64,000 nt of DNA from RBG-16-57-11 sp964503145. Its GTDB lineage: Bacteria; Chloroflexota; Anaerolineae; Anaerolineales; UBA4823. The stretch is taken from positions 868,001 to 932,000 of the forward strand of contig CAZCYV010000001.1 of NCBI GenBank assembly GCA_964503145.1. The letters are read 5' to 3'. Each line of letters opens with the position of its first letter. Position 1 is the first letter of the stretch. The notes under the pieces are model-generated. The model was given only the letters and a program-made list of their open reading frames with translations. It had not been told where the DNA came from and made no database searches. Position numbers and translations under genes: made by a program. Positions 34,716 through 43,757 of this stretch are shown here, in pieces.

Positions 34716-35585
34716 ATGGAAACACGCAAACTGATGGCAATCCTGGCCCACCCTGACGATGAGTCGATGGGAACCGGCGGCGTCCTAGCTAAATACAGCG
34801 CCGAAGGCGCAGAAACCTGCGTGATTACCGCAACGCGAGGCGAGCGCGGCTGGTTCGGTTCTCCTGAAGACTACCCCGGCCCATCGGCCCTAGGGCGCAT
34901 TCGCCAGAAGGAGCTGTATGCCGCGGCTGAAAAGCTCGGTGTGCATCAAGTCCATCTGTTGGATTACATGGATGGGGAGCTAGATCGGGCTAATCCGCAA
35001 ACAATCATCGTTGAACTGGCCGACCATATCCGCCGCTTCAAGCCTCAGGTAGTGGTCACCTTCGACCCTAAGGGCTATTATGGTCATCCCGATCACATCG
35101 CCATCTCGCAATTTGCCACCGCGGCAGTGCTGGCCGCGGCCAATCCGGATACTCCCAGCCCCGCATCGCTGCCACACCATCGCGCCGCCAAGCTGTACTA
35201 TCTGGCAGCAAACCAGGAGACCCAGGCCGCCTACCAGGCCGCATTCGGCGATCTGGTGATGCACATCGACGGCGTCGAACGCAGATCATCCCCCTGGGAG
35301 GATTGGGCAATCACCACTCGCGTGGATACGCACGTTTACTGGCAACAGGTCTGGCAGGCGATCTCTCAGCACTGCTCACAACTTCCCGGCTATCAGTCGC
35401 TGCTAGACCTGCCCCAGGAGACCCACAAAAAGCTTTGGGGTGAGCAGACGTTCTATCGGGCGCTCAGCCTGGTCAATTCGGGGCGAGCAGTAGAAGACGA
35501 TTTGTTCGCCGGGCTGAATGTAAGCGGATATGCCGATTTTATCCCTCAGACTCGACTACCGGTCAATACACCTGTACTCCGATAA
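34716..35585 (+). CDS. PIG-L/LmbE family deacetylase
   Basis: 289-residue zinc-dependent N-deacetylase. AHPDDE at residues 11-16 and GHPDH near 123-127 give the two parts of the metal site. Family members remove the N-acetyl group from GlcNAc-linked substrates in bacillithiol, mycothiol, GPI or antibiotic pathways. GGAGAGCG precedes the ATG. It is followed by an MFS gene 37 bases downstream, so the pair may be co-transcribed; the substrate is not evident. Confidence 0.88.
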   Translation: METRKLMAILAHPDDESMGTGGVLAKYSAEGAETCVITATRGERGWFGSPEDYPGPSALGRIRQKELYAAAEKLGVHQVHLLDYMDGELDRANPQTIIVELADHIRRFKPQVVVTFDPKGYYGHPDHIAISQFATAAVLAAANPDTPSPASLPHHRAAKLYYLAANQETQAAYQAAFGDLVMHIDGVERRSSPWEDWAITTRVDTHVYWQQVWQAISQHCSQLPGYQSLLDLPQETHKKLWGEQTFYRALSLVNSGRAVEDDLFAGLNVSGYADFIPQTRLPVNTPVLR

Positions 35586-35622
35586 TCCGAGAGGTGCAGG
35601 TTCGAAGAAAGGAAAGAGGAAC

Positions 35623-36834
35623 ATGAAACGCCAGATGCTTTATCTCTTTGTAAGCAGCTTCTCTATTCTTTGCATCGGCTTTGGGCTTTTCCCGTTGCTG
35701 CCGGTTTACGCCAGTAAATTTGGGGCCTCGCCAACCCAGGTCGGCATCTACCTGGCGCTGGTGTATGTCGCGATCACCCTGGGCACGATGCTGGCCGGTT
35801 GGCTTTCGGGCAAGGTATCTCGTAGGCTAATGCTGATGCTTGCTGGTTTCAGCGGCGCGCTGGCCCTGGCTTTGCTGGGACAGGCCACTGCTCTATGGCA
35901 GGTGGTCTTCTTGACCGGACACGTGTGGTTCACCGGCGGCATCGGACTGGCGAACATCGACGTGCTGACCGGCCTGCACACGACCCAGGCCAATCGCGGC
36001 AAGATGTTTAGCTGGATCGCGCTGGCCAGCCCGTTGGGCGCGATCATCGGCAGCCTGGTGGTTGGTCAACTGGTAGAGTGGAAGGGATATCCGATGATGT
36101 TCACAGTGATGGCAGCCGAATATGCCATCTGGCCGATGATTGCACTGCTGCTGCGAGAGCCGGAAGCCAGGCTCCCCCGCTCCAACCAGTCAACCCTGAC
36201 GGCTGGCGCATCGGCAGGCCCGAATCGGGCGTTTCACTTCCTTTTGGCCTCCTTGTTTCTGTCCGCCATGACCATCAGCGTCAACCGCATGGGGTCATCG
36301 CTGACGATGAAGGAACTGGGCTACAGTGCTGGCGCAATCAGCGGCGCGAATGTGATCGGCGGCCTGGTCACTATCCCGATCGTGTTGTGGTTCGGCAAGC
36401 TCTCGGATCGCCTGGGACGCAAGATGTTCCTGCTCTCGGGCTACCTGCTGGCAGCGCTTGGAGGGCTGACTCTGGTCATCGGCGGTAACGCGTTATGGCA
36501 TTATTGGCTGGTGGCGGCGGTCACACTCATCTCTCGCAGCATTAGCGCTTCGCTGGCTTCCGCCCTGGCGACAGATGTCTTGCCAACCGCGGCGCTCGGC
36601 CGCAGGCTGCCGTGGGTCAGCGCCGTCACCTGGATTGCCGGCATCATTGGGTTTGCGGGCTCCGGTGTGGTGATCGATCTAATGGGCACCGCCAGCCTGT
36701 TCGCCATCGCCGCCGCCATGTCTCTCGCCGCGCTGGTATTTGCCAGCCCGCTCCCCGGCGCTATGCCAGCGTTGGGACGCTGGCGCTTCACGAGCAGCGC
36801 CCCGATCAATCCGGCGCCTTGCTCAGGCGATTAA
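35623..36834 (+). CDS. Major facilitator superfamily transporter
   Basis: 403 residues from ATG 35623, which has a clear AAAGAGGA ribosome site; the longer frame upstream overlaps the deacetylase. Twelve membrane helices are expected. Loop 2-3 reads GWLSGKVSRRLML, and after helix 6 LWFGKLSDRLGRKMFLLSG is the second copy of the MFS signature. It most resembles drug or metabolite exporters of the DHA1 type. No substrate can be inferred. Confidence 0.85.
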   Translation: MKRQMLYLFVSSFSILCIGFGLFPLLPVYASKFGASPTQVGIYLALVYVAITLGTMLAGWLSGKVSRRLMLMLAGFSGALALALLGQATALWQVVFLTGHVWFTGGIGLANIDVLTGLHTTQANRGKMFSWIALASPLGAIIGSLVVGQLVEWKGYPMMFTVMAAEYAIWPMIALLLREPEARLPRSNQSTLTAGASAGPNRAFHFLLASLFLSAMTISVNRMGSSLTMKELGYSAGAISGANVIGGLVTIPIVLWFGKLSDRLGRKMFLLSGYLLAALGGLTLVIGGNALWHYWLVAAVTLISRSISASLASALATDVLPTAALGRRLPWVSAVTWIAGIIGFAGSGVVIDLMGTASLFAIAAAMSLAALVFASPLPGAMPALGRWRFTSSAPINPAPCSGD

Positions 36835-36899
36835 GCCCTTCTTGAACCAGGGCCAAACTTGATCCCATTGCTCCCAACAGAATGGGGCACTACAGCAGA

Positions 36900-36931
36900 C
36901 TCGAGGGTCGCTCATAATGAGCGCCCTCGAG
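36900..36931 (+). terminator. Stem-loop terminator between convergent genes
   Basis: A near-perfect inverted repeat (arms beginning CTCGAGGG and ending CCCTCGAG, one mismatch, 3-base loop) lies between the MFS stop and the convergent hydrolase stop. T residues follow on the plus strand, and it could act in both directions. Confidence 0.6.
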
Positions 36932-36985
36932 CTTTCATTTCAGCCTCCGGCTGGCGCCTTGTTGGTACGCGCCATCCGTCGGGGT

Positions 36986-38188
36986 TCAGGAGGCGTCTTT
37001 CAGGTAGCGATCGAAAAAGCGGATCGTGCGAAACATCGCATCGCCAAACGACTCGGACAGGTTGTGATTGCCGCCCTCATACTCATAGTACTCAGCGGTT
37101 TTGCCTGCCGCCAGCATTTGCTCGTAGAGAATCTCGGACAAGATCGGCGGCACGCTGGTGTCGGCGGTGCCGTGGTGGAGTTGCAGCGGCCCGGAGATCT
37201 CGGCCAGGTAACTATTTGCCGAGATGGCATTCCAGAAATCGGGGTTTTCCTCCGGAGAGCCGTGTTCCGCGGCCCAACCGAAGCGCCAACTGCGCGGGCC
37301 GGCCGGGACAGGGGTGGCCGTTTCGGCGCCGCGCCGCCGCCAACGGGTCAGCAGATCCGGGTAAGAGCCGACCACGCCCGCCCAGATCACCCCGGCTTTG
37401 ATATCCGGCGAGACCACCATCGCGCGCAACGTCAGGAATCCGCCCATCGAATGGCCCCACATGCCGATTCGCTCCGGATTTACCTGGGGAAAGCGCTTCA
37501 GCGAAACCACCGCATTGAGGACATCGATGGTGTAGCCGGGGTCGCCATACGCCCCGCGCGCCTCGCCTTCGGAGCGATCGTGACCGCGATAGTCGATGCG
37601 AAAGACGATGTAGCCGCTGTTGGCCAGCGCGTTCACGTAAGCCACGTAGCGCTCGGTGGTGCGATATTCGCGCGGCGGGATATACCCATGGTTGAAGACG
37701 ATCGCTGGCCAGCCGCCCGGCGGCATTTCGCCGTTCGGGATGGTGAGCAGGGCGTAAATGGTCAGGCCCTCGGACTCGTAAGCGGCGTAGTAGCGCGCGT
37801 GGTTCACCCCCGGTTCCAGCGCCTCCACAATGGTGATATCGCTGCCGGGATATTCCAATCGGCGCAGCGCTTCGATCATCATCGGATGCAGGGTCGGGGT
37901 GGGGGTGAGGCTGGGGAGCGGCGTTTGAGTAGGGACGGGACTGAGAGTGGGCGTTGCCAGCGGAGCCTGGGGCGTTGGCTCCCGGCGGATGGTCGTGGCC
38001 TGGGGCGGCGGAAGCTGCGAGGTGGCCGTCTGCGCCAGTGCCCGTGCTGCCAGGGTAGAGGCGCTCGAAGGCGCCGCGCCCAACTCGGCAGCATTGAGGC
38101 CCAGGCAAGCCACAGCCGCTCCGGCCAGCAAAACCAGCAGCCAAACTAACCAGGTTCGCGAAGTTCGGGTTTTACCGTTGAGCGACAT
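36986..38188 (-). CDS. Membrane-anchored or secreted alpha/beta hydrolase (prolyl-oligopeptidase/DLH-like)
   Basis: 400 residues. An N-terminal hydrophobic segment (about residues 10-30) is followed by a low-complexity Pro/Thr/Ala linker to about residue 100, the arrangement of several surface proteins here. The catalytic domain has GMWGHSMGG with the nucleophile Ser, a HHGTADTSVP segment with the Asp and EGGNHNL with the His. It looks like a peptidase S9 or dienelactone-hydrolase relative acting outside the cell. Substrate unknown. Confidence 0.8.
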   Translation of the reverse strand: MSLNGKTRTSRTWLVWLLVLLAGAAVACLGLNAAELGAAPSSASTLAARALAQTATSQLPPPQATTIRREPTPQAPLATPTLSPVPTQTPLPSLTPTPTLHPMMIEALRRLEYPGSDITIVEALEPGVNHARYYAAYESEGLTIYALLTIPNGEMPPGGWPAIVFNHGYIPPREYRTTERYVAYVNALANSGYIVFRIDYRGHDRSEGEARGAYGDPGYTIDVLNAVVSLKRFPQVNPERIGMWGHSMGGFLTLRAMVVSPDIKAGVIWAGVVGSYPDLLTRWRRRGAETATPVPAGPRSWRFGWAAEHGSPEENPDFWNAISANSYLAEISGPLQLHHGTADTSVPPILSEILYEQMLAAGKTAEYYEYEGGNHNLSESFGDAMFRTIRFFDRYLKDAS

Positions 38189-38370
38189 AATCAGAGATTA
38201 TATATCATTTTGCTCGTGTTCCACGCCCGATTCCACCATATAGCAAGGCCAGGAGCAGGACAAGTCGCTCTCGATACGGGTTCAGGCACAGTTGGCACAG
38301 ATCGGAGGCGCGCGCGAAAGGGCAACGGCCGCCACCCGCGCGGCTGCATCGGAAGCTGACCGCTGTTCTG

Positions 38371-38766
38371 GTGGGACTTACCGCGCTGTTCGGCCTGGCC
38401 ACCGGCGTGTTCACCCGCCTGCCGCTGGCGCAGACTCTCGCCCTGTACGCCATCGGTGTTTTCATCAATGCCCTGCCCAAGAAGCTTTTCTTCCGCGGCC
38501 TGCTGCTGCCCCGGCTGGAAAAGGTGATGCACCATCCGCTCAACGCCCTGGTGATCTCGGCGCTGTTGTTCAACGTCTTGCATGTGCCCATCGAACTCAG
38601 CCGCGGCGCAGCGCCGCTCCACGCCCTGCTGGGCGTGTTCAGCCTGAGCTACCCCAGCAGACTGATCTGGGGCTACCTCTACCTGCGCACGCGCAGCATC
38701 ATCCCGGGCGCTCTTTGGCACGCTGCTAATGGCGTGCTGGGATACATTCTGATGAGCCTGCCTTAG
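38371..38766 (+). pseudogene. Truncated CPBP-family intramembrane protease-like gene
   Basis: 131 codons from a GTG at 38371, although the frame is open back to 38191 with no ATG or good ribosome site. KKLFFRGLLLPRLEK matches motif 1 of CPBP (type II CAAX endopeptidase) proteins, where the two lysines replace the Glu-Glu dyad needed for activity. FNVLHVP and GALWHAANG match motifs 2-3. Usual CPBP proteins have 200-300 residues, so the N-terminal helices are missing. Its last 22 codons lie in a 92-bp tandem duplication. I read it as a decayed or non-catalytic copy. Confidence 0.55.
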
Positions 38767-38889
38767 GCCGCGCCATCTGGCGGCGAAGGTCAATCCCGGG
38801 CGCTCTTTGGCACGCTGCTAATGGCGTGCTGGGATACATTCTGATGAGCCTGCCTTAGGCCGCGCCATCTGGCGGCGAAGGTCAATCCC
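38701..38889. repeat. Perfect 92-bp tandem duplication
   Basis: Bases 38701-38792 are repeated exactly as 38793-38884, and identity runs on for five more bases. The unit holds the 3' end and stop of the CPBP-like gene and the first bases of the spacer. The stop codon of the MutS-like gene on the other strand lies in the second copy. The period is not a multiple of three. Confidence 0.95.
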
Positions 38890-40396
38890 CGCCTTTAAGA
38901 TGCCCGTCCTCGAAGATTTTGCGATACAGATCCGCCCCAAAACTGGTTTGCAGCGGCTCTCCCTCGAACAATCTATACGTCCGACCACCGCCAGCTTTGC
39001 GCTCAGCCCGCAGGAAGATGGCGTTTTGTAACTTGCTTTCGTAGAACCCATGGGCGAATTCATACTGGTGGGTCACGAAAAACACTTTGACGCGCTTTTC
39101 CACCAAAGCTCGGGTGATCTGTCTGGCGATCTCCGAGCCTTCTCTCTCGTTGGTCGCAGCGAACGACTCATTGAACAGGATCATCGAATTGGGCCGGATC
39201 TGATCGGCGATCTGGCTCATGCGGCCGAGTTCTTCGTCGAACTTGCCGCTCTTGAGTGTGACATCTTCCCTGCGCTTGTAGTGGGTGAACAGACCCTGAC
39301 AGATGTTGGCGCTGAAATGCTCGGCCGGGGCAAACATGCCGCATTGCAGCATCAATTGAGCCACACCAATGCTGCGCAGGAAGGTCGATTTGCCGCCCTG
39401 GTTGGCGCCGGTGATGATCACCAGGTCCTTGCGGTCGGCGTTGCCATCGTTGCCCACAACCCTGGTCTTCGCAGTCAACGCCAGGCAGGCATCGTACAGC
39501 CCGCGGAAGGAATGTTGACGCTCGTCGGCGGCCGCTGGCGCGGGAAAGCACACCGGATATCCCATTGCATCGAGCCGCTCGTACAGGTTCAGACAACCGA
39601 CGTAAAAAGCCAGCTCGATGCGCAGCATGTTGAAGAAGCTGTCGATGTGATCCGCCGATTGGGCAAGCGCATTGGCCACCTGGTTCAGGCCGCGGTCCCG
39701 GATCTCGGAAAGCGCCCGGCCGCCATGTTCATCGCGCGGGTGAATGCGAAAGCTGTACACCGGCGAACGCTTCGTCAGGATGCGCTGCACCAGGTTCGGA
39801 TCTTTGCCGTTCGGTTTGCGCAGCATGTAGTTGGCACCCTCGTTGCCCCGCCCCAACTCAGCGCTGATCAGCGCCCCATCGCGAAATTGCAACGCCCGCA
39901 GATGTGCCTCTACCTGGGCGAAATATTCGTCATCCAGCTCCCGCTGGATCATGGCGAAGAACGTCCTGAAGCCCTGCGACTCGAATTGGTCGGCGTGGTC
40001 ATCAGCAATCTGCTTCAGGTGCTTGAGCAACTCGACGAACATCTGCAGCAGCTTCACCGAGCCGCTCAGAATTGCGCCTGGGGTGCGGGTGAAGATGCCC
40101 AGCCAGTGCTTGCGTTTGCGCGCCATGGATTCGAGCGGAATCTGGTAGAGCTCGCGGATCACAGTGGGGTTTTTCAGGCAATCCTTGAGGACACTCTGGC
40201 GATAGCGGATCGTCTCGACATCATCCAGGCTGGACAAGACGCCTTTCCTGGCCATCTCGAATAGAAAGCTGTCGCCATCTGCCATGGCCTTAAACAGGGT
40301 GTTCAATTCCAGGTCTTGAACCAGATCCGCCTCGTTCAGCGGCAGGGGCTGTTGCGGATCGAAATCTCGGTCCGGGTACATCAGAAAAGCTTTCAT
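38882..40396 (-). CDS. MutS-like ATPase, short form (B of pair)
   Basis: 504 residues resembling the core (lever, clamp and ATPase) of MutS without the mismatch-recognition and connector domains. Walker A is GANQGGKSTF near residue 330. The Walker B position reads ILFNESFAATNEREG, with Asn where MutS has Asp. HQYEFAH supplies a likely H-loop. It overlaps its partner gene as ATGA and the two proteins are similar in length and plan, which suggests a heterodimer. True mismatch repair is unlikely without the DNA-reading domain. The last bases lie in the 92-bp duplication. Confidence 0.8.
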   Translation of the reverse strand: MKAFLMYPDRDFDPQQPLPLNEADLVQDLELNTLFKAMADGDSFLFEMARKGVLSSLDDVETIRYRQSVLKDCLKNPTVIRELYQIPLESMARKRKHWLGIFTRTPGAILSGSVKLLQMFVELLKHLKQIADDHADQFESQGFRTFFAMIQRELDDEYFAQVEAHLRALQFRDGALISAELGRGNEGANYMLRKPNGKDPNLVQRILTKRSPVYSFRIHPRDEHGGRALSEIRDRGLNQVANALAQSADHIDSFFNMLRIELAFYVGCLNLYERLDAMGYPVCFPAPAAADERQHSFRGLYDACLALTAKTRVVGNDGNADRKDLVIITGANQGGKSTFLRSIGVAQLMLQCGMFAPAEHFSANICQGLFTHYKRREDVTLKSGKFDEELGRMSQIADQIRPNSMILFNESFAATNEREGSEIARQITRALVEKRVKVFFVTHQYEFAHGFYESKLQNAIFLRAERKAGGGRTYRLFEGEPLQTSFGADLYRKIFEDGHLKGGD

Positions 40397-41928
40397 GATG
40401 GAATGCGCTCCTTGAGCTGGGCATAGGTCAGGCGGTGCTTCTCGGCGATCGACAAGGCGTAAGCCAGCCCATCCGCCGGCTGGCGCACGATCTTATACGT
40501 GCGCAAGGCCGGGTTATCCGGGACGATGGTGCTGACCATGCTCACCGTCTTCTCGCTAAAGGAAGCCAGTTCGTCAATAAAGGTGACGAAGACGCACAAT
40601 AGATCCAGTTGGTCGATTCGCTCCATGATCTTGTTGCTTAGAAAGACAGCGTCCTTCAGGGTCGTGGCGGTGAAGATCTCGTTCAGGATGACGATGCTGT
40701 CCGGGGTGGCCTGCTCCAGGATGGCATAAATGCGCACCAGATCATCCTGCAACTTACCCCGTAGTGTGCGGATATCTTCTTCCTTCTCGAAATGCGTAAA
40801 CAGCCGGTCGTACAGGTAGAGTTGAGCCTGTCTGCCGGAGACGGGAAGCCCCAGGCTGGCCAGATAGTGTAACTGTCCAAAGGTGCGGGCGAAAGTGGTC
40901 TTGCCGCCCTGGTTCGGGCCAGACACGATAATGATGCGCTCTTTGCCCTTCAGATAAAAGTCGTTGGTAACGACCGGTGAGCCTTCGGCGACCAGCTTAT
41001 ACGCCAGGGCCAAATCGAATCCTTCATCGTCATAGACTTCTTTGCTGGTCACGGCGATCCTGGGGTAGCAAAATTTCAAGCCCGATTGTTTGATCCTGGC
41101 GATGTATTCGAGATAGGCGACGTAAAATTGGATTTCCCGGTCGAAAGCCCGGATCGTCTCATCCAGAAAAGCGCTGTTGCGGGCGCAGAACGCGTCTAGC
41201 TCCGCGAAAATCTCTGGATACAGCCTGGCGACCAGATCCAAGATTTGCGCTTCAATGTGATTCATGCTGGAGCCATCGCCGAATTTGGCCCGGTAATCTT
41301 TCACTGCGCCTTGCTTGAACTTCGCGAAGGTAGCTTCAACCTCGGCGCTGTAGTCCGGTTCATCGTCGTATTTCCGCACCCGCACCAGGTCGCCCTTGAT
41401 CAAAATACAGTATCTGACGCTGACCAGATCGGCCTTGAGCTTCAAGGTTTGCGCCTCGAGCGCAGTGAAGCGCTCGGAGGCGGCATAAGCGTTCAAGTAT
41501 TCACGGAAGGCAGACAGCCCGCGCGATTTCAGTTCCACCTGCGCCAGATCATGCGCCAGGCTATGGATGGCCTCGCAATAGGCCGCCGCAGCTTCCAGGA
41601 ACCAGCCTTCCTTGTGATAGGTGTAGTAAAGCTTCTCCACCAGGGCCAGATAGCGGCGCACATCGCCCATGTTCTGGGCGAAGGTGTGTATCGATTTCAA
41701 CAGCCGCTCGTTTTCCAAATCCTGGGCGACCTCCTGGCGGTAGCAGATGGCAGCCTCGCTCCGCAGGGGCGAATAAAAGAACGGCTTCAGGTCATAATCC
41801 TGCTTGGGAGCAGTAACGGCATCGACGATTTGATCCAGCGCCAGGTCGCCGAAGAAGTCTGGCGCTTCCGTGGCCGGGTATGGCGGACGGTCTTCAGGTT
41901 TTTCAAAGAGTATGCTGTGAAAATTCAT
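40393..41928 (-). CDS. MutS-like ATPase, short form (A of pair)
   Basis: 511 residues from ATG 41928; the frame upstream of it runs through a terminator hairpin and is not coding. It has a helical N-terminal region, Walker A GPNQGGKTTF near residue 337 and a Walker B variant IVILNEIF, again with Asn before Glu. It is the first gene of a two-gene operon with a 4-base overlap. These short MutS relatives occur as adjacent pairs in several bacterial groups; their job is not established to my knowledge. Confidence 0.8.
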   Translation of the reverse strand: MNFHSILFEKPEDRPPYPATEAPDFFGDLALDQIVDAVTAPKQDYDLKPFFYSPLRSEAAICYRQEVAQDLENERLLKSIHTFAQNMGDVRRYLALVEKLYYTYHKEGWFLEAAAAYCEAIHSLAHDLAQVELKSRGLSAFREYLNAYAASERFTALEAQTLKLKADLVSVRYCILIKGDLVRVRKYDDEPDYSAEVEATFAKFKQGAVKDYRAKFGDGSSMNHIEAQILDLVARLYPEIFAELDAFCARNSAFLDETIRAFDREIQFYVAYLEYIARIKQSGLKFCYPRIAVTSKEVYDDEGFDLALAYKLVAEGSPVVTNDFYLKGKERIIIVSGPNQGGKTTFARTFGQLHYLASLGLPVSGRQAQLYLYDRLFTHFEKEEDIRTLRGKLQDDLVRIYAILEQATPDSIVILNEIFTATTLKDAVFLSNKIMERIDQLDLLCVFVTFIDELASFSEKTVSMVSTIVPDNPALRTYKIVRQPADGLAYALSIAEKHRLTYAQLKERIPS

Positions 41929-41987
41929 AAGGAGACGCTTTCTTGCAAAGCCGCTTCTTTCGTGATCAGATTCAATCCCAAAGCAAT

Positions 41988-42023
41988 AAAAAGCCTCTAC
42001 TGCAGGAGGTCTCCAGTAGAGGC
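41988..42023 (-). terminator. Intrinsic terminator after gene 42119-43105
   Basis: A perfect 10-bp stem (arms GCCTCTACTG / CAGTAGAGGC at 41993-42002 and 42014-42023) is followed by five T residues on the minus strand. It separates the upstream unknown gene from the MutS-like operon. Confidence 0.85.
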
Positions 42024-42118
42024 TATCAGTCAAACAGACGGTTGCGGCGAGCCTCATCGCCGCTTCAATTTTATCACAATTTGCTTGCTCCGCCAGCGCG
42101 GTTGAGACCGGCGGCGGG

Positions 42119-43105
42119 CTAGAGGTGAACTGCCGAAGCGGCTCCGGCTTTCACCTGAGCGCAAAGCTGCTCCGCCTCGGCGCGGCGGTCAGCGGAAAAC
42201 AGCACCTCGAAGCGATCATCACCGGACAGATGCAACACCAAAGCCAGGGCGTCGGCGCGCGCCTGTAACTCGGCGGCCAAAACATGGCGCAACGGCAGAT
42301 AGTCCCATACCCCGCCATAGCGCGTGTGATCGCTGCTGCGCACGCTGCTGGGGTCATCGCGTATGACGATCAACTCGCCCTCGGTCAGGATACACAAGTG
42401 GGTGGTATCCAGCATGCGCTGGAAGAGCGGATGACCCAGCACAGTGAATTGGGGGCGGCGCATCTCTGGCTGCAAGGTATAGGTAACCATGCGCGCGCCG
42501 GGCAACAGGCTCTTGCGAGCGTAGTTCATGAACTTGAAGTGCTGCTTCTGAAGCGGATCGAACCTGGCTTTCTCCTGGGGCAGGTCAACGAGAGAGGCAT
42601 CCCGGCGGCCGAATCCCGCTTCGCTCAGAGCGCTGCGAATCTCGGAAACCAGCGGGTCGAACAGGTAGCCGGTGACGGAGTTGTACTTGAGCATGCTGCT
42701 CCGGAGCTGGCCATCGACCAGACCGCGCACCAACAGCCAGGCTTTGAGCAAAATCACTCCGACTTCGATGAGGTTAATCTCAGAGAAAGGGAAGACAGCT
42801 GGCAGCACCGCTGCTGGAGTCCGTTCCAAGATGTAGAGACTCTCTGCATGAGCAAATACCAGTTTTTCGTTATCCTGGCGCAGAAAGCTGCTAAAGGTTG
42901 GAGTAAGCACGGCAGGCAGACAGGCACCCGGACCGGGAAAATGCGTCTCCAGATAGTTGCGATAAGCAACGGGGATTTCATCAACGCTCTGGATGGGCCT
43001 AGCCCAGGACTGGCGAGTTTGCTCAGCAGCGCTCAACAGCATGAGTTGCTCTTTGGCGAGGTGCAGCACACGCCGCCAGGGTTGAAACAAGCGAGGGCTG
43101 GTCAT
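42119..43105 (-). CDS. Protein of unknown function
   Basis: 328 residues from ATG 43105. I do not recognise the family. The sequence looks soluble and mixed alpha/beta. It has YNSVTGYLFDPLVSEIRSAL in the middle, a repeat of beta-strand pattern from about residue 200 (RMVTYTLQPEMRRPQFTVLG, THLCILTEGELIVIRDD) and a C-terminal helix rich in Ala/Arg/Glu, which together suggest one or two PH-like domains as in bacterial PH (YdbS/YdbT-like) proteins. It has its own terminator. Context does not suggest a role. Confidence 0.6.
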   Translation of the reverse strand: MTSPRLFQPWRRVLHLAKEQLMLLSAAEQTRQSWARPIQSVDEIPVAYRNYLETHFPGPGACLPAVLTPTFSSFLRQDNEKLVFAHAESLYILERTPAAVLPAVFPFSEINLIEVGVILLKAWLLVRGLVDGQLRSSMLKYNSVTGYLFDPLVSEIRSALSEAGFGRRDASLVDLPQEKARFDPLQKQHFKFMNYARKSLLPGARMVTYTLQPEMRRPQFTVLGHPLFQRMLDTTHLCILTEGELIVIRDDPSSVRSSDHTRYGGVWDYLPLRHVLAAELQARADALALVLHLSGDDRFEVLFSADRRAEAEQLCAQVKAGAASAVHL

Positions 43106-43310
43106 AGGGTGCGTCCTTGAAAAAGACAATGTGCCAGTCCTGACTATACTCCAATCTGGTGGAGGAGTCAAATAAGTCAAGGATGCGCGGCCTCTCGGCG
43201 GGTCTGAGTTAATCTCCATTCGGGCCAGCAAGGACTGGGAATCTGAGAGGATGTAATGCTGAGATCATCGTCAGCAAAGCGCCGGACAAAGCCCCAATTT
43301 CCTTGACAAA

Positions 43311-43337
43311 GAAAACCGCCCGCCAAAATTGGCGGGC
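43311..43337 (-). terminator. Intrinsic terminator of tRNA-Lys
   Basis: A perfect 9-bp stem (arms GCCCGCCAA / TTGGCGGGC) with a 2-base loop lies 12 bases past the tRNA 3' end on the minus strand and is followed by a T-rich GGTTTTCTTTG stretch. Confidence 0.75.
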
Positions 43338-43348
43338 AGTGGCCAGGA

Positions 43349-43422
43349 TGACCCGTGCAGGACTCGAACCTGCAACCAACTGATTAAGAGTCAGCTGCTC
43401 TGCCGGATTGAGCTAACGGGCC
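43349..43422 (-). tRNA. tRNA-Lys (anticodon CTT)
   Basis: The minus strand gives a full cloverleaf: acceptor GGCCCGT pairing with ACGGGTC, D arm with AGCTC, an anticodon stem-loop with loop CTCTTAA giving anticodon CTT, and a T arm with GGTTCGAGTCC. The CCA end is not encoded. The terminator at 43311-43337 follows. Confidence 0.93.
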
Positions 43423-43586
43423 GTGCGGATTGGAATTATACCCCAAAGAGGCGCGCTGTCAACTGCGATTCGACCCAAGCCGCCCGCGGCAACCTGTATT
43501 TCAAACCGCTGCAGTAAATCAATTCCTGAATATTTGAGTTGTTTTGCTATATTTATTGTATATTGGCCCTAACCCCAAAACTTCTG

Positions 43587-43615
43587 TTGACTCTCGGGCA
43601 GAATTTATGTAGAAT
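43587..43615 (+). promoter_or_regulatory. Sigma70-type promoter for the subtilase gene
   Basis: TTGACT (43587-43592) and TAGAAT (43610-43615) are separated by exactly 17 bases. The start near 43622 gives a leader of about 135 bases before the ATG at 43758, which has a strong AGGAGG site. Confidence 0.75.
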
Positions 43616-43757
43616 ATCTATCTGGGAGGGAGGGTGAATGGGTGGAATGATTTGAAATATCAGGAGGTGAAAGATCGAACAGACTGTTCTGTGAGTTACC
43701 TGACCATCGCACCGGCATCAATCCAATCATTTCATCGTCTGCTTTTAGGAGGAACAA

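Noticed and set aside
38882..41928. Treating the two ATPases as mismatch repair MutS
   Set aside because: They lack the mismatch-recognition and connector domains and carry an altered Walker B, so a repair role is not supported.
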